DNA of 42,630 bases, taken from NCBI RefSeq assembly GCF_013450295.1, contig NZ_SKBR01000007.1, positions 1 to 42,630 on the forward strand, written 5' to 3'. Shown here piece after piece: positions 29,181 through 37,436 of this stretch. The position numbers and the translations under genes were made by a program. Position 1 is the first letter of the stretch. Each line of letters begins with the position of its first letter. The notes below the pieces were generated by a model. That model was not told the DNA's origin. It saw only the letters and a list, made by a program, of their open reading frames with translations, and ran no database searches. The DNA is from Streptomyces sp. AJS327. Lineage in GTDB: Bacteria; Actinomycetota; Actinomycetes; Streptomycetales; Streptomycetaceae.

Positions 29181-31616
29181 GTGAACAAGAACTTGTCTGA
29201 GTTCCTGACCCGCTTCCCGGAGGTTGTGGAGGAGCGTGGGGAGTACGGCGTCCCGTGCGTGGCTCACAACGACCACCGGCCCAGCCTGTTCTTCCGGCTG
29301 AAGGAGGACGGCCGTCTCCTGATCCGTTGCTGGGCAGGGTGCGACCAGGCCGACATCCTGGCGGGCCTGGGCATGGGCCGGGGAGACCTCTTCGACTGGG
29401 TTCCTGGCGACGGGGTCAAGGTGTCGGGGAAGCCGGTGGCCGGGGGCCTGGCGCCGGGTGACCTGGCGGGCCTGGCCATGTACGTGGATGACTGCAACAT
29501 CCGGTTCCCGGGGAGCCGGGAGGCCGTGGCGTACGTGGCCGACCGGTTCGGCCTGGGCCTGGAGAAGGCCGTGGACATGGGCCTGGGCTTCGACTCCCCG
29601 GCCGAAGAGTCCGCGTTCCCCTACCGGGGACCGGCCTTCCGCCAGTTCCCCCGGCTGACCGTGCCGCTGAACAACTTCGACGGGTTCCCGCGCGGGCTCC
29701 AGGGCCGTGACCTCTCCGGGCACTGCCCGTCCCGCTGGTTGTCCCTGACCTCCCCGGAGGGGTCGGCCTGGGCGAAGTACGGCGTGTTCCGTGCCAACTC
29801 CGGGTTCGACACGCTTCTGATCACGGAGGGGCCGGGCGACGCGCTGACGGCCGTGGGTGTCGGGTACGACGCCGTGGCGGTCCGTGGCGCCGGACTGGCC
29901 CGGAACGCCGGGCTGATCGAAGAACTGGCCAGGGGCCTTGGGGATCGGGACGTGGTCCTGGCCGGTGACCGGGACAACGCCGGAGCGGCCTTCACGGGTG
30001 CCCTGGCGGACGCTCTGGTCCGCGCCGGGGTCATGGTGCGGAAGCTGGAGATTCCGGCCGCTGGGGACGACCTGACGGACTGGAGGGCCCGGGACACCGA
30101 CGCCTTCCCCGGAGAGCTTCACGCGGCCGTGAGGCGGGCCCCTCTGCACCTCGTGGACCCGACCCCGGAACATGTTCCGGATCCCCAGGAGGTCCCGAAG
30201 GAGGAGAAGTCGAAGGCTCTACCCCTGACGGACCTGGGCAACGCAGAGCGGTTGTTCCTCCAGCTTGGCGGCCACGTCCGCATGGTGCCGGGCGCTGGCG
30301 TGTTCAAGTGGACCGGGAAGAACTGGACCCAGGTCCCCCAGGAAGCGCTGTACGCCGACGTGCGCGCGGTCATCAAGGGCATTCTGAGGGAGGAGGACCA
30401 CGACCAAGACAAGCTGAACAAGCACTGGGCGGCCAGCCAGGACGCGCGCAAGGTGAAGGCCATGGTGGACATGCTGTCGTCCATCCCCGGTGTGTACGCG
30501 ACCGCGGACCAGTTCGACGCGACCCCGTACCTGATGTCTTTCCGGAACGTGGTGGTGGACCTCCGGGACGGATCGTTCCGGGAGCACCGGCCGGAGGATA
30601 TGAACACGTTCTTCATCGACGTGGACTACAAGCCGGAGGCGAAGGCGGAGCGCTGGGAGAGGTTCCTTCGGGAGTGCCACCCGGGTTGCGACTCCATGCC
30701 GGGGTTCCTCCAGGAGCTGACCGGCTACGGCATCACCGGGTACGGCGTGGAACGGATCTTCGTCATGCACGTGGGCCCGACGACAAACGGGAAGACCACG
30801 TTCACGGCGACGGTGGAGGACGTGTTCAAGGCCGCCACGAAGCGGGCGGACGCCGCACTGTTCCAGCGTCGCCGGGAGTCCGGCGGCCCCCGGGCCGACG
30901 TCGTGGGCCTTCGGGGTAGGCGGCTGGTCATCTCCTCCGAGTGGCCCGCGAACATGCCGCTGGACCAGGCCCTGATGAAGGCCGTCACGGGTGACCAGAA
31001 CATCACGGCGCGCGGGGTCTACGCGAAGACGGAGATCACGTTCAAACCCGTGTGCCTGGTCCAGGTCGACACCAACTACGTGCCCGAAGTCGACCCGACG
31101 GACGCCGCCCTGTGGCAGAGGGTCAGGGTCGTGCCCTGGAACGAAGACTTCCGGAGCCGGGAGGACCGCCACCTCCAGGCGACCCTTCGCCAGGAGCGGG
31201 AGGGAATCGCGGCCTGGGCCGTGGCTGGCGCCGTGGCCTGGTACCGGAAGTACGAGAACGGCCAGGGGCTGGACTTCCCGGAGGCCGTGGAGAAGCGCAC
31301 CGCCCACTACCGGGACAGCTCCCATCCGCTGAGCGGGTTCATTGGGGAGGAGTTCGAGGTGGAGGAGGGAGCGTTCGTCCCGAAGGCGGAGACGTGGACC
31401 CGGTATCAGACGTGGGCGGAGGAGTGCGGCATCCGGCACACCATGACCCGGAACAAGTTCTACGACGCCGTACGCACCTTCCCCGGCGTGATGGAGGGCC
31501 AGGGGACCGGGGCGGAGAAGGGCAAGCGCGGGTTCCGCAACCTGGCTGACGTGAAGGCCGTACGGCCCCCACAGAACGCGTCTGAGTCGGACGTGTTCGG
31601 TCAGCCGCGCGCATGA
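29181..31616 (+). CDS. DNA primase-helicase (TOPRIM + D5/SF3-like)
   Basis: 811 aa replication protein. CVAHNDHRPSLFFRLKEDGRLLIRCWAGCDQADIL is a zinc-finger-like N-terminus. TOPRIM follows (about 210-300: LLITEGPGDALTAVG, VVLAGDRDNAGAAF). After a linker comes the D5/SF3 helicase with Walker A HVGPTTNGKTTF (about 530) and the VSSEW / PVCLVQVDTNYVPEVDP segments. GTG 29181 has GAGGAG upstream. The linker DNA includes the palindrome (30165-30180), and the 3' end includes motif copy 6. Confidence 0.93.
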   Translation: MNKNLSEFLTRFPEVVEERGEYGVPCVAHNDHRPSLFFRLKEDGRLLIRCWAGCDQADILAGLGMGRGDLFDWVPGDGVKVSGKPVAGGLAPGDLAGLAMYVDDCNIRFPGSREAVAYVADRFGLGLEKAVDMGLGFDSPAEESAFPYRGPAFRQFPRLTVPLNNFDGFPRGLQGRDLSGHCPSRWLSLTSPEGSAWAKYGVFRANSGFDTLLITEGPGDALTAVGVGYDAVAVRGAGLARNAGLIEELARGLGDRDVVLAGDRDNAGAAFTGALADALVRAGVMVRKLEIPAAGDDLTDWRARDTDAFPGELHAAVRRAPLHLVDPTPEHVPDPQEVPKEEKSKALPLTDLGNAERLFLQLGGHVRMVPGAGVFKWTGKNWTQVPQEALYADVRAVIKGILREEDHDQDKLNKHWAASQDARKVKAMVDMLSSIPGVYATADQFDATPYLMSFRNVVVDLRDGSFREHRPEDMNTFFIDVDYKPEAKAERWERFLRECHPGCDSMPGFLQELTGYGITGYGVERIFVMHVGPTTNGKTTFTATVEDVFKAATKRADAALFQRRRESGGPRADVVGLRGRRLVISSEWPANMPLDQALMKAVTGDQNITARGVYAKTEITFKPVCLVQVDTNYVPEVDPTDAALWQRVRVVPWNEDFRSREDRHLQATLRQEREGIAAWAVAGAVAWYRKYENGQGLDFPEAVEKRTAHYRDSSHPLSGFIGEEFEVEEGAFVPKAETWTRYQTWAEECGIRHTMTRNKFYDAVRTFPGVMEGQGTGAEKGKRGFRNLADVKAVRPPQNASESDVFGQPRA
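30165..30180. promoter_or_regulatory. Palindrome CCGGAACATGTTCCGG, copy 3 (in primase gene)
   Basis: Exact copy in the inter-domain linker, translated PEHVP in the same phase as in the scaffold gene. Confidence 0.75.
31558..31575 (+). promoter_or_regulatory. 18-bp CCGTACGG motif, copy 6
   Basis: Exact copy within the last codons of the primase gene, 127 bp before the polymerase start. Confidence 0.75.
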
Positions 31617-31628
31617 GCGCATGACCTG

Positions 31629-31663
31629 AAGGGGTCCGCCCGGGAGACCGGAGCGGGCCCCTT
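31629..31663 (+). terminator. Terminator after primase
   Basis: AAGGGGTCCGCCC pairs with GAGCGGGCCCCTT around GGGAGACCG. Confidence 0.75.
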
Positions 31664-31702
31664 CGTCATGTCCGCCTCTCGGTCCGAGAGGAGACACACG
31701 AC

Positions 31703-33559
31703 GTGCGTACGTATCGCGGGGAGTTGGGCGGGCGGCCCTGGGTCGGCTACGCCCTGGAGACCACGGACGACATCGCCTACGCCTGGCGGTGGCTGAAGGA
31801 CAACCAGCCCCGGGCCATGGCGCTGGACACGGAGACCGACGGCCTTCACACCTTCAGCGGGGACGGGCTCCGGCTGGTCCAGTTCGGAACGGAGGACGTG
31901 GCGTTCGTGGTGCCGGTGGAGCGGGGCCGGGCCTTCCAGGAGTTCGCGGCCGACATCGTCCGGAAGGTGCCGGAGCTGGTCATCCACAATGCCGCCTTCG
32001 ACCTTCTGGTGTTGGGCGAACATCTGAAGGTCAAGGTGGAGGAGTTGGAGGGAAAGACGGTTGACACGAAGATCCTGGCTCATCTGGTCGACAGCCGCCA
32101 GGACTTTGAAGGGGGCGTAGGCACGTCCCTGAAGCCGTTGTCCGCCTGGTACATCGACCCGGCGGCCCCCGACACCCAGTCCGGCCTGACGGCGGAGTTC
32201 CGGAAGATCGGGCACACGAAGGCCACCGGTTGGCGCCACATCCCATACGAGAACGACACGTACGCGGAGTACGCGGCCCTGGACGTGATCCTGACCTCCC
32301 GCATCCGGCCCATCCTGGAGGCGGAGCTGGTGAAGCACGGCATTCCGGAGCGGCTGGTGGCGTACGAACACCGACTGATGGCCATCTGTGCGCGCATCGA
32401 GCGCCGGGGGATGCTCCTGGACGTGGAATACACGGAGGGCCTGGTGGACCGGCTCCAGGAGGACGCCGAACGCCACGCACGGGTTGCCCAGCGCTACGGC
32501 GTGGAGAACCTGAACTCCACGCGCCAGGTAGCCGAAGCCCTTCAGGGAATGGGGGAGACCCTGACCGAGACCACACCGTCCGGGGCCCTGGCCGTCGGGA
32601 AGGAGGTCCTTCTCCCGCTGGCAGACCTTGACGGGAAGTGGCAGCCGATGGGGGTCCGGAAGGCCAACCCGCTGGCGGATGCCGTGCTCCGGTCGAAACG
32701 GGCCGCGAAGTGGCGGAAGTCCTACGCCGTGGCCATGTTGGAGAACCGGGACGCGGAGGACCGGGTCCACCCGAAGACGAACACCCTGGGCGCCAAGACG
32801 GGCCGGGCGTCGGTCTCGGACCCGCCGCTCCAGCAACTCCCGTCGAAGGGCTGGGAGATCCGGCGTTGCATCGTGGCCGACCCCGGGGAGCTGTATTTCT
32901 CCGTGGACCAGTCCTCCGTGGAGCTGGTGGTCCTGGCGGCCCTGTCGGGGGATCAGGCGATGTGCGATGCCGTCCGCTCCGGCCGGAACCTCCACGACTA
33001 CACGGCCACGCTGATGTTCGGGAAGGACTTCACCGAGTACCAGCGGGGCCTGGCGAAGATCGGGGGCCTGGGGGCGTCGTACCAGGGCGGCCCGGCGGCC
33101 CTGTCGAAGATGACCGGCCTCCCGGAACCGGAGATGCGCGACGTCATGCGCCGGTACATGCGGGCGTACCCGACGCTGAAGCCGTGGTTCAAGGGCCTAC
33201 AGCGCCAGGCCCTGGCGAACGGGTGCGAGATCCGAACTCCGTCCGGCCGTCGGCTGGTTCTGGACCGTGACCGGCTCTACAAGGCCGTGGCGTACGTCTG
33301 CCAGTCGACGGCCCGGGACACGATGGGCCAGGCCCTGGTGGACCTGGACGACAAGGGCCTGACGCCGTATCTGACCTCCTGGATTCACGACGAAGTCATT
33401 GGCACTGCCCCGGAGTCGGAGGTGGGGGAGGTGGCCCAGGAGGTGGCCCGCACGGTCCAGATGGAGCTGTACGGCGTGCCCATCAGCACTGACGCCGACG
33501 TGTATGGGAAGTCCTGGGCGAATGGTTACAAGCTCCCGCCGGAGTGGCATGTGAAGTGA
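31703..33559 (+). CDS. Family A DNA polymerase with 3'-5' exonuclease
   Basis: 618 aa replicative polymerase. The exonuclease domain shows ALDTETDGLHTF, VIHNAAFDLLVL and YAALDVILTSRI. Polymerase motif A is FSVDQSSVELVVLAAL, motif B RGLAKIGGLGASYQGG, and motif C SWIHDEV. GTG 31703 starts MRTYRG; upstream GAGAGGAGAC serves as ribosome site. It lacks a 5'-3' exonuclease domain, as usual in phages. Confidence 0.95.
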   Translation: MRTYRGELGGRPWVGYALETTDDIAYAWRWLKDNQPRAMALDTETDGLHTFSGDGLRLVQFGTEDVAFVVPVERGRAFQEFAADIVRKVPELVIHNAAFDLLVLGEHLKVKVEELEGKTVDTKILAHLVDSRQDFEGGVGTSLKPLSAWYIDPAAPDTQSGLTAEFRKIGHTKATGWRHIPYENDTYAEYAALDVILTSRIRPILEAELVKHGIPERLVAYEHRLMAICARIERRGMLLDVEYTEGLVDRLQEDAERHARVAQRYGVENLNSTRQVAEALQGMGETLTETTPSGALAVGKEVLLPLADLDGKWQPMGVRKANPLADAVLRSKRAAKWRKSYAVAMLENRDAEDRVHPKTNTLGAKTGRASVSDPPLQQLPSKGWEIRRCIVADPGELYFSVDQSSVELVVLAALSGDQAMCDAVRSGRNLHDYTATLMFGKDFTEYQRGLAKIGGLGASYQGGPAALSKMTGLPEPEMRDVMRRYMRAYPTLKPWFKGLQRQALANGCEIRTPSGRRLVLDRDRLYKAVAYVCQSTARDTMGQALVDLDDKGLTPYLTSWIHDEVIGTAPESEVGEVAQEVARTVQMELYGVPISTDADVYGKSWANGYKLPPEWHVK

Positions 33560-33742
33560 TTTCCCGTCATGTGCTGCTGAAATAGGTCACGTTCGGATCA
33601 CGGTGTCACGGGCCCCGGTGTATCGAAGCGTGAGACGGCCGTCTCCCTTCGGGTTGGGGGCCGGGCCCTGACCTGGACGAAGTGTGTGTGGCTGCCCATC
33701 AGTGTGATGTCTCTGTGAAGGGCATGGGATATTTCCGTGTCC

Positions 33743-33787
33743 TTGCGACCGTCGCGGGTTCATGCTGTACTCCGTTCAACGGTGAAC
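33743..33787 (+). promoter_or_regulatory. Promoter with dyad at start site
   Basis: TTGCGA or GCGACC as -35 and TACTCC (33768-33773) as -10, immediately followed by the dyad GTTCAACGGTGAAC (33774-33787) over the likely start site. GACCGTCGCGGGTTCATG (33747-33764) recurs 17/18 at 37504-37521, and GACCGTCG...CTGTACTC recurs at 42599-42623. Confidence 0.6.
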
Positions 33788-33829
33788 AACTCGCCGTGAC
33801 AACGCCTTTGAAAGAGAGGTGATGAGCCC

Positions 33830-33895
33830 ATGCCTTCCTGGATTGTCAAGCGTGGCCGGGCCCGTGACCTCCATACATTCGCTTCCCCCTCCTAG
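33830..33895 (+). CDS. Possible 21-aa basic peptide
   Basis: ATG 33830 with GAGAGG 10 nt upstream and about 50 bp downstream of a promoter. It starts MPSWIVKRGRARDLHTF. It could be a leader peptide, a signalling peptide or chance. Confidence 0.35.
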   Translation: MPSWIVKRGRARDLHTFASPS

Positions 33896-34196
33896 GCGTT
33901 CGACCCGCCAGAGGAACCGGGAAGCCCTTGCGCTCCAGTTCACCGGAGAGCGCGTTACTGCCCAACCCCCGTGTGTGCACCGGGGTCTTCACATCTCATC
34001 CCCAGTCAGGGCCCGGTAACCGGCGGCCCCTGTCCTACTCACTCCACGGTTCGCGCGGCCCCGGCGGGGTGGTCGCTTGGTGCCCCATTCCCCGCTCCGA
34101 GCGGGCCGAGTGAATCCCCCCCCTGTCCAGCGCGTGACGCGCGGCTCCAAGTGGGCCGCGTGGCGATGACGCACGCCTGATTACCCCTCAGTGACC

Positions 34197-34212
34197 CCGG
34201 AACATGTTCCGG
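34197..34212. promoter_or_regulatory. Palindrome CCGGAACATGTTCCGG, copy 4 (sigma upstream)
   Basis: Exact copy 84 bp before the sigma start, where a -35 region could lie. Confidence 0.8.
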
Positions 34213-34246
34213 CCCCTCTGCCCCTGCCATAACTCCGCCCTTCGAT

Positions 34247-34262
34247 TCGAACGGGTGTTCGA
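34247..34262. promoter_or_regulatory. SOS (LexA-type) box upstream of sigma gene
   Basis: TCGAAC-GGGT-GTTCGA is a perfect dyad and matches the actinobacterial and Gram-positive LexA consensus CGAAC-N4-GTTCG. It lies 33 bp before the sigma gene start. LexA control is inferred from the match. Confidence 0.7.
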
Positions 34263-34295
34263 GAGGCGGGGCTCCACCTCAAGGGAGCACCCCCA

Positions 34296-35678
34296 ATGAG
34301 CAAGCTGTCTGCCGCCACGATCCAGGCCGCTCAGTCCGGTGACGACGCAGCCCAGACCACCGTTTACGAAAGCGTCCGCCCGATGCTCCGCGCCATCGCT
34401 GCGGAGTTCGCGGAGAACAGCCAGGACCTGGTGGAGCTGGAAGGGGAGGGCGCCCTCTCCCTGATGGTCCACCTGGGCGGGTACAAGGTCGGGGCGAAAG
34501 CGGCCCTGACCACATACCTGAACCCCCGCATCCGTCAGGACGTGCGGAACCACCACTTCGCCAGCCGCTCCGGGGGAACGATGGACGGGGACATGTACGC
34601 GGAGTACAACCGCGTGGCCGGACGCATCCACGGAGAGATCCGCGAAGAGCGGAGCCAGGGCGGGGAGTTGGTCCGGGATGGTGAGGTCCACGACCGGATG
34701 AAGTCGGCCCTTATGAACCTCCCGGGCAAGCACGCATGGTCGGAGGACCGGTTCCTGGCGGCCCACGACCTGGTCCACCTGGGCACTCAGTCCCTGGAGG
34801 AAGAGGACGAGAACGGGGAGGAGTTCGGCGGCTCTGTCATCGACCCGAACGGCCACGGTGACCCGGAGACCATGATCCTGACGGACGACCAGGTCCGCGC
34901 CCGGGGTGTGCGCCAGTCGAAGCGGGCTCTGGTAGAGGAGATGCTGGAGACCCTGACTGACCGCCAGGTGGCCGTGGTTGCCCTCTCCTTCGGCATCGAC
35001 CAGACCCCGGGTCAGTACGTCCACGGCATCACGGAGGGCCGCGCGGCGGGCTCCAGCTCCATGCCGGAAGAGCGGTTCGGGTTCTCCACCGACCGCACCA
35101 CGGACGACGACCTGGCGGACCTCCTGGGGATCAGCCGGGCGTCCGTCCGGGCCCGCCGGAAGGAGGCCCTGGACAAGCTCCGGAAGCTCTTCGGGGACCG
35201 TGAGTACCCGACCCGCACGGCGGGCCGCCTGACCCCGGCGGAGGAGACCGTGAAGGAGGCCGTGGAGTCCGGCGACTACGTCCGGGCGAAGTTCTTCGAC
35301 GGTCCCGAACACGTGGATGTGATGCTCCAGGCGTTCAACTCCGAAGGCGACATTGCGGAGATCTATCTTCCCGGGTACCGCGCGGCAGAGCTGGGCCTGG
35401 TGGAGGGGGAGACCGTGGAGTTCCCCGTCCCGGAGGCACCGGAGGCGTACACGTACCTCCGCCTTTTCGGGGACGCCCAGATCCCGGCGGACTCCGACGT
35501 GTTCGACGTGGGCCACGCCATCGTCTCCGGCATCGACCAGGGCCCCGGCTCCTTCGACGTGAAGACCACGAAGGGCTCCCCCGTCGGCCCTGCCGCCGGG
35601 GTCGACTACTCCGCCCCGCTCTGGGAGGTCCCGTCTCTGGACCGCTTCCACTTCCTGGGCCGACGCGCCCAGAGCTGA
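34296..35678 (+). CDS. Phage sigma-70 family RNA polymerase sigma factor
   Basis: 460 aa. Region 2-like segment about 20-90: VYESVRPMLRAIAAEFAENSQDLVELEGEGALSLMVHLGGYK and LTTYLNPRIRQDVRN. Region 4-like segment about 216-300: MLETLTDRQVAVVALSFGI, an inserted loop of about 35 aa, then DDDLADLLGISRASVRARRKEALDKLRKLF as the helix-turn-helix. The C-terminal 150 aa (AEIYLPGYRAAELGLVEGETVEFPVPE) form an extra beta-rich domain of unknown role. ATG 34296 has AAGGGAG upstream. Confidence 0.85.
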   Translation: MSKLSAATIQAAQSGDDAAQTTVYESVRPMLRAIAAEFAENSQDLVELEGEGALSLMVHLGGYKVGAKAALTTYLNPRIRQDVRNHHFASRSGGTMDGDMYAEYNRVAGRIHGEIREERSQGGELVRDGEVHDRMKSALMNLPGKHAWSEDRFLAAHDLVHLGTQSLEEEDENGEEFGGSVIDPNGHGDPETMILTDDQVRARGVRQSKRALVEEMLETLTDRQVAVVALSFGIDQTPGQYVHGITEGRAAGSSSMPEERFGFSTDRTTDDDLADLLGISRASVRARRKEALDKLRKLFGDREYPTRTAGRLTPAEETVKEAVESGDYVRAKFFDGPEHVDVMLQAFNSEGDIAEIYLPGYRAAELGLVEGETVEFPVPEAPEAYTYLRLFGDAQIPADSDVFDVGHAIVSGIDQGPGSFDVKTTKGSPVGPAAGVDYSAPLWEVPSLDRFHFLGRRAQS

Positions 35679-35687
35679 ACCGGTCCT

Positions 35688-35713
35688 GGGTCGGGTCCTT
35701 CGGGGCCCGGCCC
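35688..35713 (+). terminator. Terminator after sigma gene
   Basis: GGGTCGGGTCC pairs with GGGGCCCGGCCC (with G-U pairs) around a TTC loop. Confidence 0.7.
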
Positions 35714-35715
35714 GC

Positions 35716-35760
35716 ACCGTACGGCCCCCACAGAGACCAGGTGAGCCGGACCGACCGGCG
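35716..35760 (+). repeat. 45-bp direct repeat flanking HNH cassette, copy 1
   Basis: Identical to 36187-36231. It contains motif copy 7 (35717-35734) plus the following GACCAGGTGAGCC. Confidence 0.9.
35717..35734 (+). promoter_or_regulatory. 18-bp CCGTACGG motif, copy 7
   Basis: Exact copy, 44 bp before the 35779 gene. Confidence 0.8.
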
Positions 35761-35778
35761 TCCCTGGAGGGGAGACCG

Positions 35779-35916
35779 ATGGAGTACACGGTGAAGACTC
35801 GGCGCCTGGCCGCCGACCTGACGGAGTTCACCACCCTGGACGCCCGGGGACAGACCGTTTCCACGGTCCGCATGCCCCGAACGAAGGCCATCACGCTGGG
35901 AATCATCGCCCGATGA
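35779..35916 (+). CDS. 45-aa hypothetical protein in HNH cassette
   Basis: ATG 35779 with GGAGGGGAG upstream. The 45-residue product is beta-like (MEYTVKTRRLAADLTEFTT, TVSTVRMPRTKAITLGIIAR). ATGA overlap with the HNH gene. Confidence 0.65.
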   Translation: MEYTVKTRRLAADLTEFTTLDARGQTVSTVRMPRTKAITLGIIAR

Positions 35917-36215
35917 CGGCGCCCCGGAGGAGGCGGAGCGGGTGGGCCCGACGCCCACTCCCTCCGCGTCCCCGGGCCCAGCCCATGGCACGACCCGACC
36001 CCTACGACCGGGGCACAGTCCTGGCCCGCTGGTCCGGCTGTGCGTACTGCCTGGGCCCGGCGGAGGAGCTTGACCACGTCCACCCGGTGAGCGCCGGAGG
36101 CCGGGACGTGGAGTCGAACCTGGTCGGCGTCTGCCGTCAGTGCAACGCGGCCAAGTCGGACCAGTCCCTGGCGGATTGGGCTCTGGACCGTACGGCCCCC
36201 ACAGAGACCAGGTGA
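35913..36215 (+). CDS. HNH endonuclease (cassette-borne)
   Basis: 100 aa. A basic Arg/Pro-rich N-terminus is followed by SGCAYCLGPAEELDHVHPVSAGGRDVESNLVGVCRQCNAAKSDQ, with two CxxC knuckles, DH and N. Its last codons contain motif copy 8. It lies between 45-bp direct repeats, suggesting a mobile cassette. Confidence 0.88.
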   Translation: MTAPRRRRSGWARRPLPPRPRAQPMARPDPYDRGTVLARWSGCAYCLGPAEELDHVHPVSAGGRDVESNLVGVCRQCNAAKSDQSLADWALDRTAPTETR

Positions 36216-36231
36216 GCCGGACCGACCGGCG
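36187..36231 (+). repeat. 45-bp direct repeat flanking HNH cassette, copy 2
   Basis: Identical to 35716-35760. It contains motif copy 8 and overlaps the HNH 3' end. Confidence 0.9.
36188..36205 (+). promoter_or_regulatory. 18-bp CCGTACGG motif, copy 8
   Basis: Exact copy, 39 bp before the 36245 gene. Confidence 0.8.
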
Positions 36232-36244
36232 AGAGGAGCCCCTG

Positions 36245-36427
36245 ATGAGCAAGAGAGTTTTCCCCAGCCTGGACGGCCTGGACAACGGAGAGGCCCCGGT
36301 CCTGGGCATCGTGGAGACACACGCCCTGTCGGACCTGGACATCCGACTCCCGAACGGCTTCGTGTGCGAGACGGAGCCCGCCGAAGAGCCCGGCACTGTG
36401 GCGGACCTCTTCGACCCCTACGACTGA
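36245..36427 (+). CDS. 60-aa acidic hypothetical protein
   Basis: ATG 36245 with GAGAGGAG upstream. LDGLDNGEAPVLGIVETHALSDLDIRLPNGFVCETE, then an acidic end (ADLFDPYD). Function unknown. Alone in its cassette between motif 8 and a terminator. Confidence 0.68.
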   Translation: MSKRVFPSLDGLDNGEAPVLGIVETHALSDLDIRLPNGFVCETEPAEEPGTVADLFDPYD

Positions 36428-36438
36428 CCCCCGCCGCT

Positions 36439-36491
36439 GGCCCTGTCCTCTTCGGAGGGTGGGGCCTTCCGGCGTGCCGGGATGAGCCCGG
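36439..36491 (+). terminator. UUCG-loop terminator, duplicated module copy B
   Basis: 53 bp identical to 27740-27792. Includes GGCCC..CTC-TTCG-GAG..GGGGCC and then CGGCGTGCCGGGATGAGCC. Confidence 0.85.
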
Positions 36492-36512
36492 TATCCAAGA
36501 GGGGAGACCACC

Positions 36513-36788
36513 GTGACCTTCCGACAGACGCGCGAAGTCCGGGCCGACATCAGCGGCACGACCGGGCGTGTACGGGCCTGGACCTCCGAACAGGAGCCGG
36601 GCGTCATCAGCCTGGCGGTTCCGGCGGACCGGGCCCAGATCACCCCGGCCGATGCGCGGGCCCTGGCTCAGTGGCTGGAGGACCAGGCGGACGCCGCCGA
36701 CCGTCGCGAATCCCCGCGCACCCTGAAATACACCGTGGACCGCGACTTCACGCGCTTCACCTCCGCCCGTACCAGCGTCTGGAGCTGA
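36513..36788 (+). CDS. Hypothetical protein
   Basis: 91 aa. GTG 36513 with GAGGGGAG upstream. Beta N-terminus (TGRVRAWTSEQEPGVISLAVP), then ITPADARALAQWLEDQADAADRRE, a helix common in short phage/plasmid proteins. Function unknown. First of a three-gene run. Confidence 0.68.
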   Translation: MTFRQTREVRADISGTTGRVRAWTSEQEPGVISLAVPADRAQITPADARALAQWLEDQADAADRRESPRTLKYTVDRDFTRFTSARTSVWS

Positions 36789-36790
36789 CC

Positions 36791-37177
36791 ATGAACGACG
36801 ACTTCACCGCTTTCGTGGACGACCTGGACGACTCCGCAGAGCTGAGCGTCCACCGGGATGACGACATGGTGTCCATCGTCATCGCTGAGTCGGACGGGGA
36901 GCGGCCGGTGGACATCTGCCTGAATCCGGACACGGCCCGTCGGGTGGCCCGCGCTATCACCCTGACTTCCTTCCTGGCGGACGGGGAGGACGTGGCCGAC
37001 CTGGAGGAGGAGCTGGGAGCCCAGGAGGAGCGGGAGCACCCGGACCACCCCATGTCCTGGCCGACCCCGGAGGAGCGACTGACGGCTTTCATCCGGGCCC
37101 GCGTGTTGGCAGGTCCCGACGCCTCCCTGGGGGACACGCTGGAGCTGGCCCGCTTCCTGGTGGGTGAGATCCTGTGA
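36791..37177 (+). CDS. Acidic hypothetical protein
   Basis: 128 aa, strongly acidic (DDFTAFVDDLDDSAELSVHRDDDMVSIVIAESDGERPVDICLNPDTARRVARAI). The middle resembles its neighbour at 37174 (beta strands then an 'ARxLAxAL' helix). It overlaps the next gene by 4 nt. Function unknown. Confidence 0.72.
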   Translation: MNDDFTAFVDDLDDSAELSVHRDDDMVSIVIAESDGERPVDICLNPDTARRVARAITLTSFLADGEDVADLEEELGAQEEREHPDHPMSWPTPEERLTAFIRARVLAGPDASLGDTLELARFLVGEIL

Positions 37178-37428
37178 GGCCCCACTACAGGGTGGTGAAG
37201 ACCAGCGCCACGGCGTACGCGTCGGTGCATCGCACGGGCGGGGCCGTCGTGATCCTGGAGACGGCCCGGGACGACGGGGCCGGTAGCTCCTCCACGGAGA
37301 CCGCGTGTCTCCCGCCGGGCCTGGCGCGGGAGCTGGCCCATGCCCTCCTGGCGTCAGCAGACCAGACGGCGGAGTCGGAGGTAACCGACGACCCGGACCA
37401 GAACCCGGGTCAGTACCTGATGTTCTGA
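37174..37428 (+). CDS. Hypothetical protein
   Basis: 84 aa. Strand-strand-helix (YASVHRTGGAVVILETARDD, CLPPGLARELAHALLASADQT). GTG start coupled to the previous stop. Function unknown. Confidence 0.68.
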   Translation: MRPHYRVVKTSATAYASVHRTGGAVVILETARDDGAGSSSTETACLPPGLARELAHALLASADQTAESEVTDDPDQNPGQYLMF

Positions 37429-37436
37429 GTGCAAGT

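Larger units (their letters stand above)
33560..34295. other. 735-bp control region upstream of sigma gene
   Basis: Apart from a possible 21-aa peptide gene (33830-33895) no gene is convincing. It holds a promoter-like site with a TSS dyad (33743-33787), several small perfect hairpins (CCCGCT/AGCGGG near 34110, GCGCG/CGCGC near 34130), the palindrome at 34197 and the SOS-type box at 34247. A structured leader or small RNA is possible. Confidence 0.7.

Noticed and set aside
33928..34180. Overlapping short rightward frames upstream of sigma
   Set aside because: No ribosome sites, Pro/Arg-rich low-complexity products, and three frames open at once.
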